Assembly (NCBI GenBank): GCA_029624675.1
Contig: JARSSP010000050.1
Coordinates: 1 to 64,000, forward strand
Direction: 5' to 3'
DNA length: 64,000 bases
From: Candidatus Contendibacter sp.
GTDB taxonomy: Bacteria; Pseudomonadota; Gammaproteobacteria; Competibacterales; Competibacteraceae
This document shows, in pieces, positions 46,561-55,320 of the stretch. The notes under the pieces were generated by a model that was not told where the DNA came from, searched no databases, and saw nothing but the letters and a program-made list of their open reading frames with translations. Made by a program: the position numbers and the translations under genes. Every line of letters starts with the position of its first letter. The first letter of the stretch is position 1.

Positions 46561-48558
46561 TCAGGCAACCGGCAAAAGACCAGCCCCCTCCTCGTTTTCC
46601 CCAAACCCCTGGGTCTTACACCAGGCTCGCCACATCGAGCGATACAAGGCTTCCAGATTACGGGTGAAGCGCGCCCCGTCCATGAGCGGAGAAGCTTGCA
46701 TCCGCTCCCGCAAACTTCCCCGGAGCGCCGCCAGTCGGGCCGGATTGTCGATCAGGCGCCGCACGATCTCCACATAGTCCTGGGGGGTGGCCGCGATCAG
46801 TTCCGCAAGGCCCAGATTGGACAGCAGACTGACTCCACCTCGGGCGACGGAGTGATCGCCGGCCAGAGTGACCAGCGGTACGCCCATGATCAGGGTCTCC
46901 ATGGAAGTCGTGCCCCCATTGTAGGGAAAGGGATCGAGCGCAAGATCAACGGCGCTGATGGACGCCAGGTAGTCGCGATACGGCAGACGCGGCATGAATT
47001 CGATGCGTTCGAGCGCCACGCCCAAGCGATTCAGGATCGAAACAACCCGGTCCTCCGCGCGACCGGGGAGCACAGCGGCGAGGCGGAGGCGCGCTTGCGG
47101 AATGACGTTTAACACTTCCGCCCAAAGCTCCAACACCCGGTCATTAAGCTTGGGTGGATTGTTGAACGACCCCAGGATCGGATAACCGTTGCCCAGCATG
47201 GGCAACTCGCCGACTGGCGGCAAATCAACATTGGGCGTGTAGCACCATTGACAATCGGGTAAGCGCGCCAGTTGTTCGGTATGGAAACCCTCGGTCAGGC
47301 CGGGTGGATCGGTGTAGGCATCGCAGATCCGATAGTCCATGGTCGCCAGACCGGTCGTCCCCAGGTAGCCCAGCCAGGTGACCTGCACTGGCGCCGGCTT
47401 GCGCGCGAACAATGGCAAGCGATGAAAATCGGTATGGCCGGACAAATCAACCAAGATATCGATGCCGAGCTTGCGCACGAGCTGCGCCGCGTCCGCATCG
47501 GTCATTCTCCCAATTGGATGCCACTGATCGACCAGTCCCTTGAGCCGTTCGGTGACAGCGTCAGTCACGTAGTGATTATAGAACCCATAAATCTTGAAGC
47601 TGGCGCGATCATGGCAAAAGAACACGGATTTGACGAAGCGAGAGACTGGATGGATCCGAAAATCGCCGGAAACGTAGCCCACTTTTAGTGGGCGTTCTGG
47701 ATCAGGAACGTTGGCGTACTGCAAATTTTCCGGATAGAACCTGGCATAGAACCTGCGCACGTAATCAAGGCGAGCGGCGAATAGTTCCGCCGTCGAGTAA
47801 TCGGGCCGAAAGTTCATGAGGAACAGCATCAAGCCAGCCGCATTGTCATGATCATGCCGCAAGCGTAGAGCCTGCTCTAGTTGCGCCATCGCCTCTGCCG
47901 TAAAACCCAACATACCCAACGCATTGCCCAGCATGAAGTGACCAAGCGCATTGTCCGGTAGACGGGATAACGCTTCCTCAAGGTGTTCCAGACCTTCATC
48001 TGGTCGCTTGAGCGCCACCAGCAGTTGTCCCAGGTTCAGGTGTGCGCCTGGAAAGCCGGGTTCCACCTCCAGGGCCCGGCGATAGGCCTGTTCCGCTTCG
48101 GTCTGGCGCTGTAGCTCCTCCAGCGCGCACCCCAGGCCAACCAGGGCGTCAGCGGAATCCGGCATTAACTGAACTGCTTGCGCGTAATGCTCAGCCGCGT
48201 TCCGATAGTCTCTCCGGTCGAGATACAGTCCGCCAAGGTTGACATGGGCTGCGCCGTAACCAGGTTTTAGCCGCAGTGCCGTGCGATAGCTGGCCGCCGC
48301 CGCCTCAGGCTGTTCCCGCGCGGCCTGCACATTGCCAAGATTCACATAACCCCGCGCGAAATCAGGACAAAGTCTGAGCGCCGCTCGATATTGCGCCTCG
48401 GCTGCCGCCAGCTGGCCGGCGTCTTCCAGGACGTTGCCCTCCACAATCAGCCGCTCGGCTTCAGGCTGACTCTCCGCGACTGCGTTCGGTTTGAGGCGGG
48501 CACTCTCTGTTTCGGCCGCACCGCGGCGGCCAAACCACCGATTCCACAATTGTTTCAT
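46561..48558 (-). CDS. TPR-containing GT41 (O-GlcNAc transferase-like) glycosyltransferase
   Basis: A 665-residue protein. Residues about 35-260 contain six or so tetratricopeptide repeats (AEAQYRAALRLCPDFARGYVNLGNV, EHYAQAVQLMPDSADALVGLGC), and the remainder is a GT41 catalytic region: LKVGYVSGDFRIHPVSRFV near 300, DILVDLSGHTDFHRLPLFARKPAPVQVTWLGYLGTTG, and SMETLIMGVPLVTLAGDHSVARGG. This is the SPINDLY/OGT family that glycosylates Ser/Thr or Arg residues. Acceptor substrates are not identifiable; bacterial members often modify flagellins or adhesins. It stands alone on the minus strand, divergent from the 99-residue gene. Confidence 0.92.
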   Translation of the reverse strand: MKQLWNRWFGRRGAAETESARLKPNAVAESQPEAERLIVEGNVLEDAGQLAAAEAQYRAALRLCPDFARGYVNLGNVQAAREQPEAAAASYRTALRLKPGYGAAHVNLGGLYLDRRDYRNAAEHYAQAVQLMPDSADALVGLGCALEELQRQTEAEQAYRRALEVEPGFPGAHLNLGQLLVALKRPDEGLEHLEEALSRLPDNALGHFMLGNALGMLGFTAEAMAQLEQALRLRHDHDNAAGLMLFLMNFRPDYSTAELFAARLDYVRRFYARFYPENLQYANVPDPERPLKVGYVSGDFRIHPVSRFVKSVFFCHDRASFKIYGFYNHYVTDAVTERLKGLVDQWHPIGRMTDADAAQLVRKLGIDILVDLSGHTDFHRLPLFARKPAPVQVTWLGYLGTTGLATMDYRICDAYTDPPGLTEGFHTEQLARLPDCQWCYTPNVDLPPVGELPMLGNGYPILGSFNNPPKLNDRVLELWAEVLNVIPQARLRLAAVLPGRAEDRVVSILNRLGVALERIEFMPRLPYRDYLASISAVDLALDPFPYNGGTTSMETLIMGVPLVTLAGDHSVARGGVSLLSNLGLAELIAATPQDYVEIVRRLIDNPARLAALRGSLRERMQASPLMDGARFTRNLEALYRSMWRAWCKTQGFGENEEGAGLLPVA

Positions 48559-48578
48559 GTAGTTCGTGCTCCTGGATA

Positions 48579-48603
48579 CCGATCATTTTGATACACTGAT
48601 CGG
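48579..48603. promoter_or_regulatory. Inverted repeat between divergent genes
   Basis: CCGATCA (48579-48585) and TGATCGG (48597-48603) form a 7-bp inverted repeat with 11-base spacer (ttttgatacac) in the 79-base gap between the divergent GT41 and 99-residue genes. It could be an operator site shared by both or a chance palindrome; no family of regulator is suggested. Confidence 0.4.
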
Positions 48604-48637
48604 CAACTCGCTGGGTTGATTTGGGGGAATCCTATCC

Positions 48638-48937
48638 ATGTTGCTGCGCTGGTTTGATAGTCGTGAAGCGGTCGCGCTCGCCAAAATCGTCGCCGAAGAA
48701 CTTCATACGAAATTTCCACCGGGAAGCGTTTTGGATCTGGGGAAATTGACCCGGCCAAAGGACTTAAAGAAGTTTGAGCAGATTCTGGAACGAATCTTCG
48801 CCTTCGCCAAGGAAAAGCAACTCAATTTCTACATCAAGTCCCGCTTTCTCAATACCCTGATGTGGGAACTGAAAGATCGTGGCTACAGCGAAACTTTCGT
48901 CAAGCGGTTGATCGAGACCATCACGCTTCGACTCTGA
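48638..48937 (+). CDS. Small helical protein of unknown function
   Basis: A 99-residue protein I do not recognise, with GGGGAA as a weak ribosome site. It is mostly helical and has a mix of charged and aliphatic residues (KFEQILERIFAFAKEKQLNFYI, RFLNTLMWELKDRGYSETFVKRLIETITLRL). No signal peptide, Cys or catalytic motif. The clean frame, the ribosome site and its isolated placement with a divergent neighbour support a real gene. It is followed 155 bases later by the binding-protein/vWA operon with no evident relation. Confidence 0.65.
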   Translation: MLLRWFDSREAVALAKIVAEELHTKFPPGSVLDLGKLTRPKDLKKFEQILERIFAFAKEKQLNFYIKSRFLNTLMWELKDRGYSETFVKRLIETITLRL

Positions 48938-49092
48938 CCACGTGGCGGTACAGCAGCTTTCCGGGCGTGCCGAGCAAGCCGGCGGCGAGCTTCTCCATCC
49001 GCTGTTCGAACGGCCTGCGCTTGACCAGCGGCGGCGCCAATCATCCAGAATCCAGGGCGCGGCGGACGGGAGCAAGACCTGAGGAGGATGAA

Positions 49093-50214
49093 ATGGCGAA
49101 AAAAGCAGGGGTGATCGCGACGGTGCTATTCGCCGTCGCGCTGGCCGGAACGATTGGCTATTCCGTAATCGAGCGGAGTCAGCTTCAGCAATTGATCCAT
49201 CAAGAACAGCAAACCCAAACGCTCAAGGGTTTCGTTTCGGTCGATGCGGAACCGTTCCTCAAGGATGCGCGGGTGCAAAAAATCCTGGCCGATCACCATC
49301 TCCACATCGAGATTGCCCGGATCGGTTCACGGGAGATGGCGACCAAGGTCAAGGCGACCCCCGACGGTCCCCAGTTTTTCCTGTCCGCCGGCATGCTGGC
49401 GGCACGGATGATCACGGAGACCGCCAAGCAACTCAACCTCCCGACGACCACCTACTCGCCCCTCTATTCGCCCCTGGTGATCGCGTCGTGGGAGCCGATC
49501 GCGCAAATTCTGGTGAACAACGGCGCGGCTACCAAGGCCGGCGACCGGGTCTATGACCTGGATTTGGCCAAGATCACCGACTTCATGCTCCAAAAGAAAC
49601 GCTGGAAGGATTTGCCGGGGCATGGGAACTACGACGTTTCGCGCAGCATTCTGATCGCCACCACCGATCCGCGCACCTCCAATTCCGGTGCGCTGTACCT
49701 GGCGCTGACCAGCCACGCCCTGAACGGCTACGAAGTGGTGACCGACCGGGAAACCGCGCGGCGACTGGCGGGCCAGATCACTGAACTGTTCAAGCGGCAG
49801 GGCTTCCAGGAAAACTATAGCAATACGGTTTTCGACGATTATCTATCCATCGGCATGGGCAAGGTGCCGCTGGCCTTCCTTTATGAGTTTCAACTGTTGG
49901 CGATGGCGATGGCGAACAAGCCGATTCCAGCAGACACCGTGTTGCTGTATCCCAAACCCACGGTGTTCAACAAACAGGTGTTCGTGGCGTTGAACAACAC
50001 TGCTAAGAAGCTTGGCGAACTATTGTCCACCGATCCGGAGTTGCAGAAGATCGCGGTCGAGTACGGGTTTCGCGGCGCGGATTCGGCGCTGTTCAAGGCA
50101 GCGGTCGGGCGATCAGGCTTTTCGGTGAAGGAGCGGGTGGTCGACGTCGTCGATCCACCGTCCGGAGAAATCATGGCGGAAATGATCGACGTGGTCGCGG
50201 CGGCGATGCAGTAA
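49093..50214 (+). CDS. Membrane-anchored substrate-binding-like protein, first gene of the vWA operon
   Basis: A 373-residue protein starting ATG 49093 after GAGGAGG. Residues 5-26 (AGVIATVLFAVALAGTIGY) form one membrane anchor or uncleaved signal; the rest is a periplasmic-facing bilobed fold like extracellular binding proteins: FVSVDAEPFLKDARVQKILADHHLHIEIARIGS near 46-79, TSNSGALYLALTSHALNGYEVVTD, and SIGMGKVPLAFLYEFQLLAMA. The pattern TSNSG is typical of PstS/ModA-type anion-binding proteins. It is 15 bases before the vWA gene, so the two probably work together. No permease genes follow. The ligand is unknown. Confidence 0.72.
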   Translation: MAKKAGVIATVLFAVALAGTIGYSVIERSQLQQLIHQEQQTQTLKGFVSVDAEPFLKDARVQKILADHHLHIEIARIGSREMATKVKATPDGPQFFLSAGMLAARMITETAKQLNLPTTTYSPLYSPLVIASWEPIAQILVNNGAATKAGDRVYDLDLAKITDFMLQKKRWKDLPGHGNYDVSRSILIATTDPRTSNSGALYLALTSHALNGYEVVTDRETARRLAGQITELFKRQGFQENYSNTVFDDYLSIGMGKVPLAFLYEFQLLAMAMANKPIPADTVLLYPKPTVFNKQVFVALNNTAKKLGELLSTDPELQKIAVEYGFRGADSALFKAAVGRSGFSVKERVVDVVDPPSGEIMAEMIDVVAAAMQ

Positions 50215-50229
50215 CGCGGAGAACGAGTC

Positions 50230-51870
50230 ATGAACGAGGCGTTAAAAGTAATGGCGGAAGCCGCGGTTCGCCGGCTCACCCTGGCGTTTTTGCTGGCCAT
50301 GGTCGCGCTGGGGCTGGCGGCCTGCGACAACGCGCCCGCGCCGAGCGAAAACATTAAGGCCGCGCCCGATCCGGCGGCTTTCTCCATCCTGGCGACCTCG
50401 GATCTGCGGGACGCCGAAGCCCTGGCCAGCATGATCCAGCAGGCGACTGGCGTCAAAGTGCGCTTCATCTTCGGCGGCACCATGGAGAGCGCCGACAAGG
50501 TGATCAACGGCAAGGCCGACGCGGACGCGGCCTGGTTCGCCAACGCCAAATACGTGCTTTCCGACCCCGCCGGGCAGGCGCGGGTCAAGATGCAGGAAAA
50601 AATCATGCTCTCGCCGCTGGTGATCGGCGTCTCCCGGTCCGACGCCCAGCGCCTCGGCTGGACCGGCGACGCCAAGGTCACCTGGAAAGCCGTCGCCGAA
50701 GCCGCCCAGTCCGGCCGGTTGCGCTACGCCATGAGCAATCCAGCCTCGTCGAATCAGGGCTTCATGGCGCTGATGGGCGTGGCGGCGGCGTTCGCCGACA
50801 AACCCGAGGCCCTGACCCTGGCCGACGTGCGCAAGGACCGGGTTCGCGAGTTTCTGGCCGGCTACAAGCTGGTCGGTGACAATTCCACCTATCTGTCGGA
50901 ACGGTTCATCGAGAAGCAGGGCGCGGAGATCAACGCCTTCATCAACTACGAATCCTGGCTGCTGTCCTTGAATCAAAGCGGCAAGCTGCGCGAACCGCTG
51001 GCGCTAATTTACCCGCACGAGGGGGTGACGACCGCCGACTACCCGCTGCTCCTGCTCAACGACGCCAAGCGAGCTGATTACATCAAGATCGTGGAGTATC
51101 TGAAGGGGCCGACCGCGCAACGCTGGCTGGCGGAGAAAACCTTGCGCCGCCCCCTCAACCCGGACATCGCCCGCCAGACCGCCAGCCTGTTTCCCAGCGG
51201 CCGGCTATTGGTGGAACTGCCCTTTACCGCTGACCGGGCGGTCGCCGACGCCCTGCTCGACGCCTACATGAACCAGTTCCGGACGCCGATCGCCTCGGTG
51301 TTCGTGCTGGATGTCAGCGGGTCGATGAACGAGGCGGGCCGCCGGCAGGCTTTGGTGGAATCCCTGCATCTTCTGGCCGGCGGCGACGATTCCATCACCG
51401 GACGGCTGGCGCGGCTGGCCAGCCGGGAGCGCGTCATCATGCTGCCGTTTGCCTCCACCTTCCTGCCGCTACAACGGTTCGACATTCCGACGGACGATTC
51501 AGCCAAGGCCCAAACCTTCGCCCAAATCCGCCGTTACGCCGACGGGCTCCGAATGGAAGGTCGGACCCGTCTGTATGACGCCACCCTGGCGGCGCTGACG
51601 CTTCTCGCCGAGGAAAAGGCCAAGAATCCAGGATACTTATATTCAGTGGTCCTGTTCACTGATGGTCAGTCTAACGAGGGGATGGATTTGGCCGCTTTCC
51701 AGCGGGCGCTGTGGCCAGCGGCGCGGGACATTCCAGTGTTCGCCATTCTTTACGGTGAAGGCAACGTCAGGGAATTGGAGGAGGTCGCCCGGCTGACTCG
51801 CGGCAAAACCTTCGACGCCCGCAAGGTTCGGCTACCGACCGTATTCAGGGAAATCCGAGCCTACCAATGA
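50230..51870 (+). CDS. Lipoprotein with substrate-binding domain fused to a vWA domain
   Basis: A 546-residue lipoprotein: an N-terminal hydrophobic segment ends at LAAC, a lipobox with Cys32. Residues about 45-340 look like a binding-protein domain (FSILATSDLRDAEALASMIQQATGVKV, SNPASSNQGFMALMGVAAA). Residues about 355-546 are a von Willebrand A domain with the intact MIDAS DVSGS (Asp361, Ser363, Ser365), a Thr and Asp later (LFTDGQSNEG). vWA binds metal and often mediates protein-protein contact. The gene overlaps its downstream neighbour by ATGA and the upstream one is a related binding-protein. The pair of ligand-binding domain plus adhesion domain suggests an envelope sensor or assembly, not a transporter. 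Confidence 0.82.
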   Translation: MNEALKVMAEAAVRRLTLAFLLAMVALGLAACDNAPAPSENIKAAPDPAAFSILATSDLRDAEALASMIQQATGVKVRFIFGGTMESADKVINGKADADAAWFANAKYVLSDPAGQARVKMQEKIMLSPLVIGVSRSDAQRLGWTGDAKVTWKAVAEAAQSGRLRYAMSNPASSNQGFMALMGVAAAFADKPEALTLADVRKDRVREFLAGYKLVGDNSTYLSERFIEKQGAEINAFINYESWLLSLNQSGKLREPLALIYPHEGVTTADYPLLLLNDAKRADYIKIVEYLKGPTAQRWLAEKTLRRPLNPDIARQTASLFPSGRLLVELPFTADRAVADALLDAYMNQFRTPIASVFVLDVSGSMNEAGRRQALVESLHLLAGGDDSITGRLARLASRERVIMLPFASTFLPLQRFDIPTDDSAKAQTFAQIRRYADGLRMEGRTRLYDATLAALTLLAEEKAKNPGYLYSVVLFTDGQSNEGMDLAAFQRALWPAARDIPVFAILYGEGNVRELEEVARLTRGKTFDARKVRLPTVFREIRAYQ

Positions 51871-52676
51871 AGCGCGGCGGCTGGGCCGAAACGCTGACGG
51901 GTTTCCTGTCCTCGCCCGCCAACCTGATGGGCTTGGGGCTGGCGTCGCTGGCGCTGCTGGCGCGGTTAAGCGGCATAATTGACGCTTTCTGGCTGCTGAT
52001 CGTGGCGGGCAGCTACGGCCTGGGCTGGCAAATCGGCCGACTGGCGTTTCCCCACGACTGGAATGGGCTGGGGGCCGGGGAACCCTGGGTCAGTCCGGTG
52101 GCGCGCACCACGGCGGAACGGGAAGATATCGAGGAAAGCCTCAACCAGATCATGCGGACGGTCACCGAGAATCGCGGCGGGCGATTCGATTCCGCGCTTC
52201 AGCGTTCCGTTACCGAACTGTGCGCGCGGATCCGGAACCTGATCGAACAGATGGAGGCGTCCGCCGGCTTTATTTCGGCCAGGGACGCCCATAGCGTCAA
52301 ACGGATCGCGCTCGATTACCTACCCGGTTTGATCGAGGGTTTCATGGCGATTCCCAGGGACTTCGCGGCGAAAAAGACGCTGGCCGACGGTAAAACCGCT
52401 TGCGAATTGTTACACGAAAACCTGGCGGTGCTCCAGCGCAAAGCCACTGAAATGTCCGATGATTTAGCCGCTCAGGATGCCCGTTCGTTCCTGAATCACG
52501 CTGCATTCCTGAGAAACAAGTTCGGGCAGCCGTCTGGCCTGATCCAGGCTTTGCAGCCGAAACCGGAGGATGGAAACCCGGCGAGCAACCGATCACGACA
52601 AACACCAGCACCGAACGGCGGAATCGGAAATGGAGACATGGTGAAGCGAGAAGGATCGGAGCATGAAAACCGATAG
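51867..52676 (+). CDS. Membrane protein with cytoplasmic helical domain (XpaC-like pattern)
   Basis: A 269-residue protein coupled to the vWA gene (ATGA overlap). The N-terminus contains two hydrophobic segments (NLMGLGLASLALLARLSG and AFWLLIVAGSYGLGWQIG), and the rest is helical with TEREDIEESLNQIMRTVTENRGGRFDSAL and KRIALDYLPGLIEGFMAIPRDFAAKKTL. The helical part resembles the XpaC domain often found near TelA toxic-anion-resistance proteins, but no telA is present; the match is by eye only. The C-terminal 40 residues are polar and probably disordered. It likely passes a signal from the periplasmic domains, or anchors the set. Confidence 0.65.
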   Translation: MKRGGWAETLTGFLSSPANLMGLGLASLALLARLSGIIDAFWLLIVAGSYGLGWQIGRLAFPHDWNGLGAGEPWVSPVARTTAEREDIEESLNQIMRTVTENRGGRFDSALQRSVTELCARIRNLIEQMEASAGFISARDAHSVKRIALDYLPGLIEGFMAIPRDFAAKKTLADGKTACELLHENLAVLQRKATEMSDDLAAQDARSFLNHAAFLRNKFGQPSGLIQALQPKPEDGNPASNRSRQTPAPNGGIGNGDMVKREGSEHENR

Positions 52677-53565
52677 CCTGTTTTATCGATTGTTCCAGGA
52701 CTGGCCAGAGCTGGTGCTGGAACTGGCGGAGTTGGATTCCTCCTGGAGGGGCTATGCGCTGCGCGCCGAGGAGATCAAGCAAACGGCGTTCCGGCTGGAT
52801 GGCGTGCTGACACCGCCCGACGACCGGCCGGATTGGCCGCTGGTATTCATTGAAACCCAGTTTCAACCCGATCCGGACTTTCATGCCCGCTGGTTTTCCG
52901 AATTGTTCCTATATCTGTACCGGCGACCACCGCGCCGGGCGTGGCGAGCGGTGACGTTGTTTCCAAATCGGACGGCCGAAGGCACGGTGGAAGTGGCCTA
53001 TGAGATGCAATTGGCCCATCCCTGGGTCAAACGGGTGTATCTGGAACAGGCGCTGGGTAAACCAACGCCTTCGCGGGGCATCCGGGTGCTAGGGTTGATG
53101 CTGGCTTCGCCGGCGATGGTAGTGGCCGAAGCCCAAGCGCTGCTGGCGGAACCGGCGGTGGATGGTCCTCCCAGCGGCCCGGCGCTGGTGGATTGGGTAG
53201 AAACCCTGCTGGTGTACAAACTGCCGCGCCTGTCGCGGGAGGAGATCAGGAAAATGTTGAACATCTTCAACGTGGAATTGAAACAGACCCGCTTTTATCA
53301 GGAGGTATTCGCCGAGGGACTGGAGGAAGGCCGCCAGGAAGGCCGTCAGGAAGGCCGCCAGGAAGGCCGTCAGGAAGGCCGCCAGGAAGGCCGCCAGGAA
53401 GGCCAACGGGCAGAACGCCTTCGCATCGCCCAAAACCTGCTGGATGTGATCGCCGACGACCGGCTGCTGGCGGAGAAGACTGACTTGAGCGAAGCGGAAG
53501 TGCGCGAGCTGCGGGGAAAACGCCGTTCGTCGACGTTGCGTGCCGACGAAGGGGATACGCATTGA
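52663..53565 (+). CDS. DUF2887/Rpn-type PD-(D/E)XK nuclease-like protein with GRQE repeat
   Basis: A 300-residue protein that overlaps the previous gene by 14 bases. The N-terminal half fits the Rpn/DUF2887 transposase-nuclease family: FYRLFQDWPELVLELAELD, DGVLTPPDDRPDWPLVFIETQFQPDPDF, and RWFSELFLYLYRRPPRRAW, with Asp of DGVL and the E-x-Q as the PD-(D/E)XK residues. A C-terminal GRQE tandem repeat follows (EEGRQEGRQE...), made by six copies of a 12-bp unit; it is probably a long helix. Rpn family members promote recombination in some bacteria, but activity here is inferred. Confidence 0.82.
   Translation: MKTDSLFYRLFQDWPELVLELAELDSSWRGYALRAEEIKQTAFRLDGVLTPPDDRPDWPLVFIETQFQPDPDFHARWFSELFLYLYRRPPRRAWRAVTLFPNRTAEGTVEVAYEMQLAHPWVKRVYLEQALGKPTPSRGIRVLGLMLASPAMVVAEAQALLAEPAVDGPPSGPALVDWVETLLVYKLPRLSREEIRKMLNIFNVELKQTRFYQEVFAEGLEEGRQEGRQEGRQEGRQEGRQEGRQEGQRAERLRIAQNLLDVIADDRLLAEKTDLSEAEVRELRGKRRSSTLRADEGDTH
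53329..53400 (+). repeat. Six tandem copies of a 12-bp unit in the DUF2887 gene
   Basis: The unit GGCCGYCAGGAA repeats six times without gaps (53329-53340 through 53389-53400), differing only at the C/T, and is flanked by degenerate copies. Each unit is four codons (G-R-Q-E), so gain or loss of units keeps the frame. This is typical of slippage-prone coding repeats. Confidence 0.95.
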
Positions 53566-53642
53566 GCAACCCGTCGCTCAAGAAATTTTCGATGGATGGC
53601 GTCATACTTACCCCCATTTCGCCAACTCACTGATCGAAGCGC

Positions 53643-55307
53643 ATGGCCCAATACATCTACACCATGAACCGCGTGGGCAAGGTCGTACCACCCAAGCGGG
53701 AGATTCTCAAGGATATTTCCCTGTCGTTCTTCCCCGGTGCCAAGATCGGCGTGCTGGGCCTGAACGGCTCCGGCAAATCGACCCTGCTGCGGATCATGGC
53801 GGGTGTGGATACGGATATCCTCGGCGAAGCCCACCCACAACCCGGCATCAAAATCGGCTTTCTGCCGCAGGAACCGCAACTCGATCCCGCCAAGGACGTG
53901 CGCGGCAACGTTGAGGAAGCGGTCGCGCCCATGAAAAAAGCCTTGGCGCGACTGGACGAGGTGTACGCCGCCTACGCCGATCCGGAGGCCGATTTCGAGA
54001 AACTGGCCGCCGAGCAGGCCGACCTCGAAGCCTACTTGCAAACCACCGACGGCCATAACCTCGACCGCACCCTGAACGTCGCCGCCGACGCCCTGCGGCT
54101 GCCGCCGTGGGAAGCCGAGGTCGCCACCCTGTCCGGGGGCGAGAAACGGCGGGTGGCGCTGTGCCGTCTGCTGCTGTCCAAGCCCGACATGCTGTTGCTG
54201 GACGAGCCGACCAACCATCTCGACGCGGAATCCGTGGCCTGGCTGGAACGTTTCCTCCAGGATTATCCCGGCACCGTGGTCGCGGTCACCCACGACCGCT
54301 ATTTCCTCGACAACGTCGCCGGCTGGATTCTGGAACTGGATCGCGGGCGCGGCATCCCGTGGGAAGGCAACTATTCCTCCTGGCTGGAGCAGAAGGAGAA
54401 GCGACTGGAAATCGAGGAGCGGCAGGAAACCGCGCATATCAAGGCGATGAAAGCGGAACTGGAATGGGTGCGCGCCAATCCCAAGGGTCGTCACGCCAAG
54501 AGCAAGGCCCGCGTCGCCCGGTTCGAGGAACTGGAATCGCAGGAATTCCAAAAGCGTAACGAAACCCAGGAGCTGTACATTCCACCCGGACCGCGCCTGG
54601 GCGAACTGGTGGTCGAGGCCGCGAATCTGCGCAAGGGCTTCGGCGACCGGCTACTGATCGACGATCTCGATTTCAGGCTGCCCAAGGGCGGTATCGTCGG
54701 CGTGATCGGTCCCAACGGCGCTGGCAAGACCACCCTGTTCCGGATGCTGGTCGGGCAGGAGCAACCCGACGGCGGCACGTTGCGAATCGGCGATACCGTC
54801 AAGCTGGCCCACGTGGACCAGTCGCGCGATAGCCTCGCCCCCGACAAGACGGTCTGGCAGGAAATCTCCGACGGGCTGGACGTCATCGCCATCGGCAACT
54901 ACCAAATCAACTCGCGGGCCTATGTCGGCCGCTTCAACTTCAAGGGACCGGACCAGCAGAAGTTCGTCAAGGATCTGTCCGGCGGCGAGCGTAACCGGGT
55001 TCACCTCGCCAAGCTGTTGAAGAGCGGCGGCAACGTGCTGCTGCTGGACGAACCGACCAACGATCTGGACGTGGAAACGTTGCGGGCACTGGAGGAAGCG
55101 CTGCTGGCCTTCGCCGGCTGCGCGGTGATCATCTCCCACGACCGCTGGTTCCTGGACCGCATCGCCACCCACATCCTAGCGTTTGAGGGTGATTCGCAAG
55201 TGGTCTGGTTCGAAGGCAATTACGCCGACTACGAAGCCGACCGCAAGCGACGGCTGGGCGTGGAGGCCGATCAGCCGCACCGGATCAAATACCGGAAGCT
55301 GGCCTGA
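53643..55307 (+). CDS. ettA: Energy-dependent translational throttle protein EttA (ABC-F)
   Basis: Cytoplasmic ABC-F ATPase that binds the ribosomal E site and gates early elongation in response to ATP/ADP. The 554 residues have two ABC domains: Walker [15 protein letters not shown] and [14 protein letters not shown], signatures [16 protein letters not shown] and [15 protein letters not shown], and Walker [12 protein letters not shown] and [11 protein letters not shown]. The inter-domain linker is the basic/helical P-site tRNA interaction motif ([28 protein letters not shown]). It has the length of E. coli EttA (555). It stands alone, 78 bases after the DUF2887 gene. Confidence 0.97.
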   Translation: MAQYIYTMNRVGKVVPPKREILKDISLSFFPGAKIGVLGLNGSGKSTLLRIMAGVDTDILGEAHPQPGIKIGFLPQEPQLDPAKDVRGNVEEAVAPMKKALARLDEVYAAYADPEADFEKLAAEQADLEAYLQTTDGHNLDRTLNVAADALRLPPWEAEVATLSGGEKRRVALCRLLLSKPDMLLLDEPTNHLDAESVAWLERFLQDYPGTVVAVTHDRYFLDNVAGWILELDRGRGIPWEGNYSSWLEQKEKRLEIEERQETAHIKAMKAELEWVRANPKGRHAKSKARVARFEELESQEFQKRNETQELYIPPGPRLGELVVEAANLRKGFGDRLLIDDLDFRLPKGGIVGVIGPNGAGKTTLFRMLVGQEQPDGGTLRIGDTVKLAHVDQSRDSLAPDKTVWQEISDGLDVIAIGNYQINSRAYVGRFNFKGPDQQKFVKDLSGGERNRVHLAKLLKSGGNVLLLDEPTNDLDVETLRALEEALLAFAGCAVIISHDRWFLDRIATHILAFEGDSQVVWFEGNYADYEADRKRRLGVEADQPHRIKYRKLA

Positions 55308-55320
55308 CCCGCCCGCACGA

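Noticed and set aside
53329..53400. CRISPR array
   Set aside because: The 12-bp units are contiguous with no spacers, and they encode an in-frame GRQE repeat.
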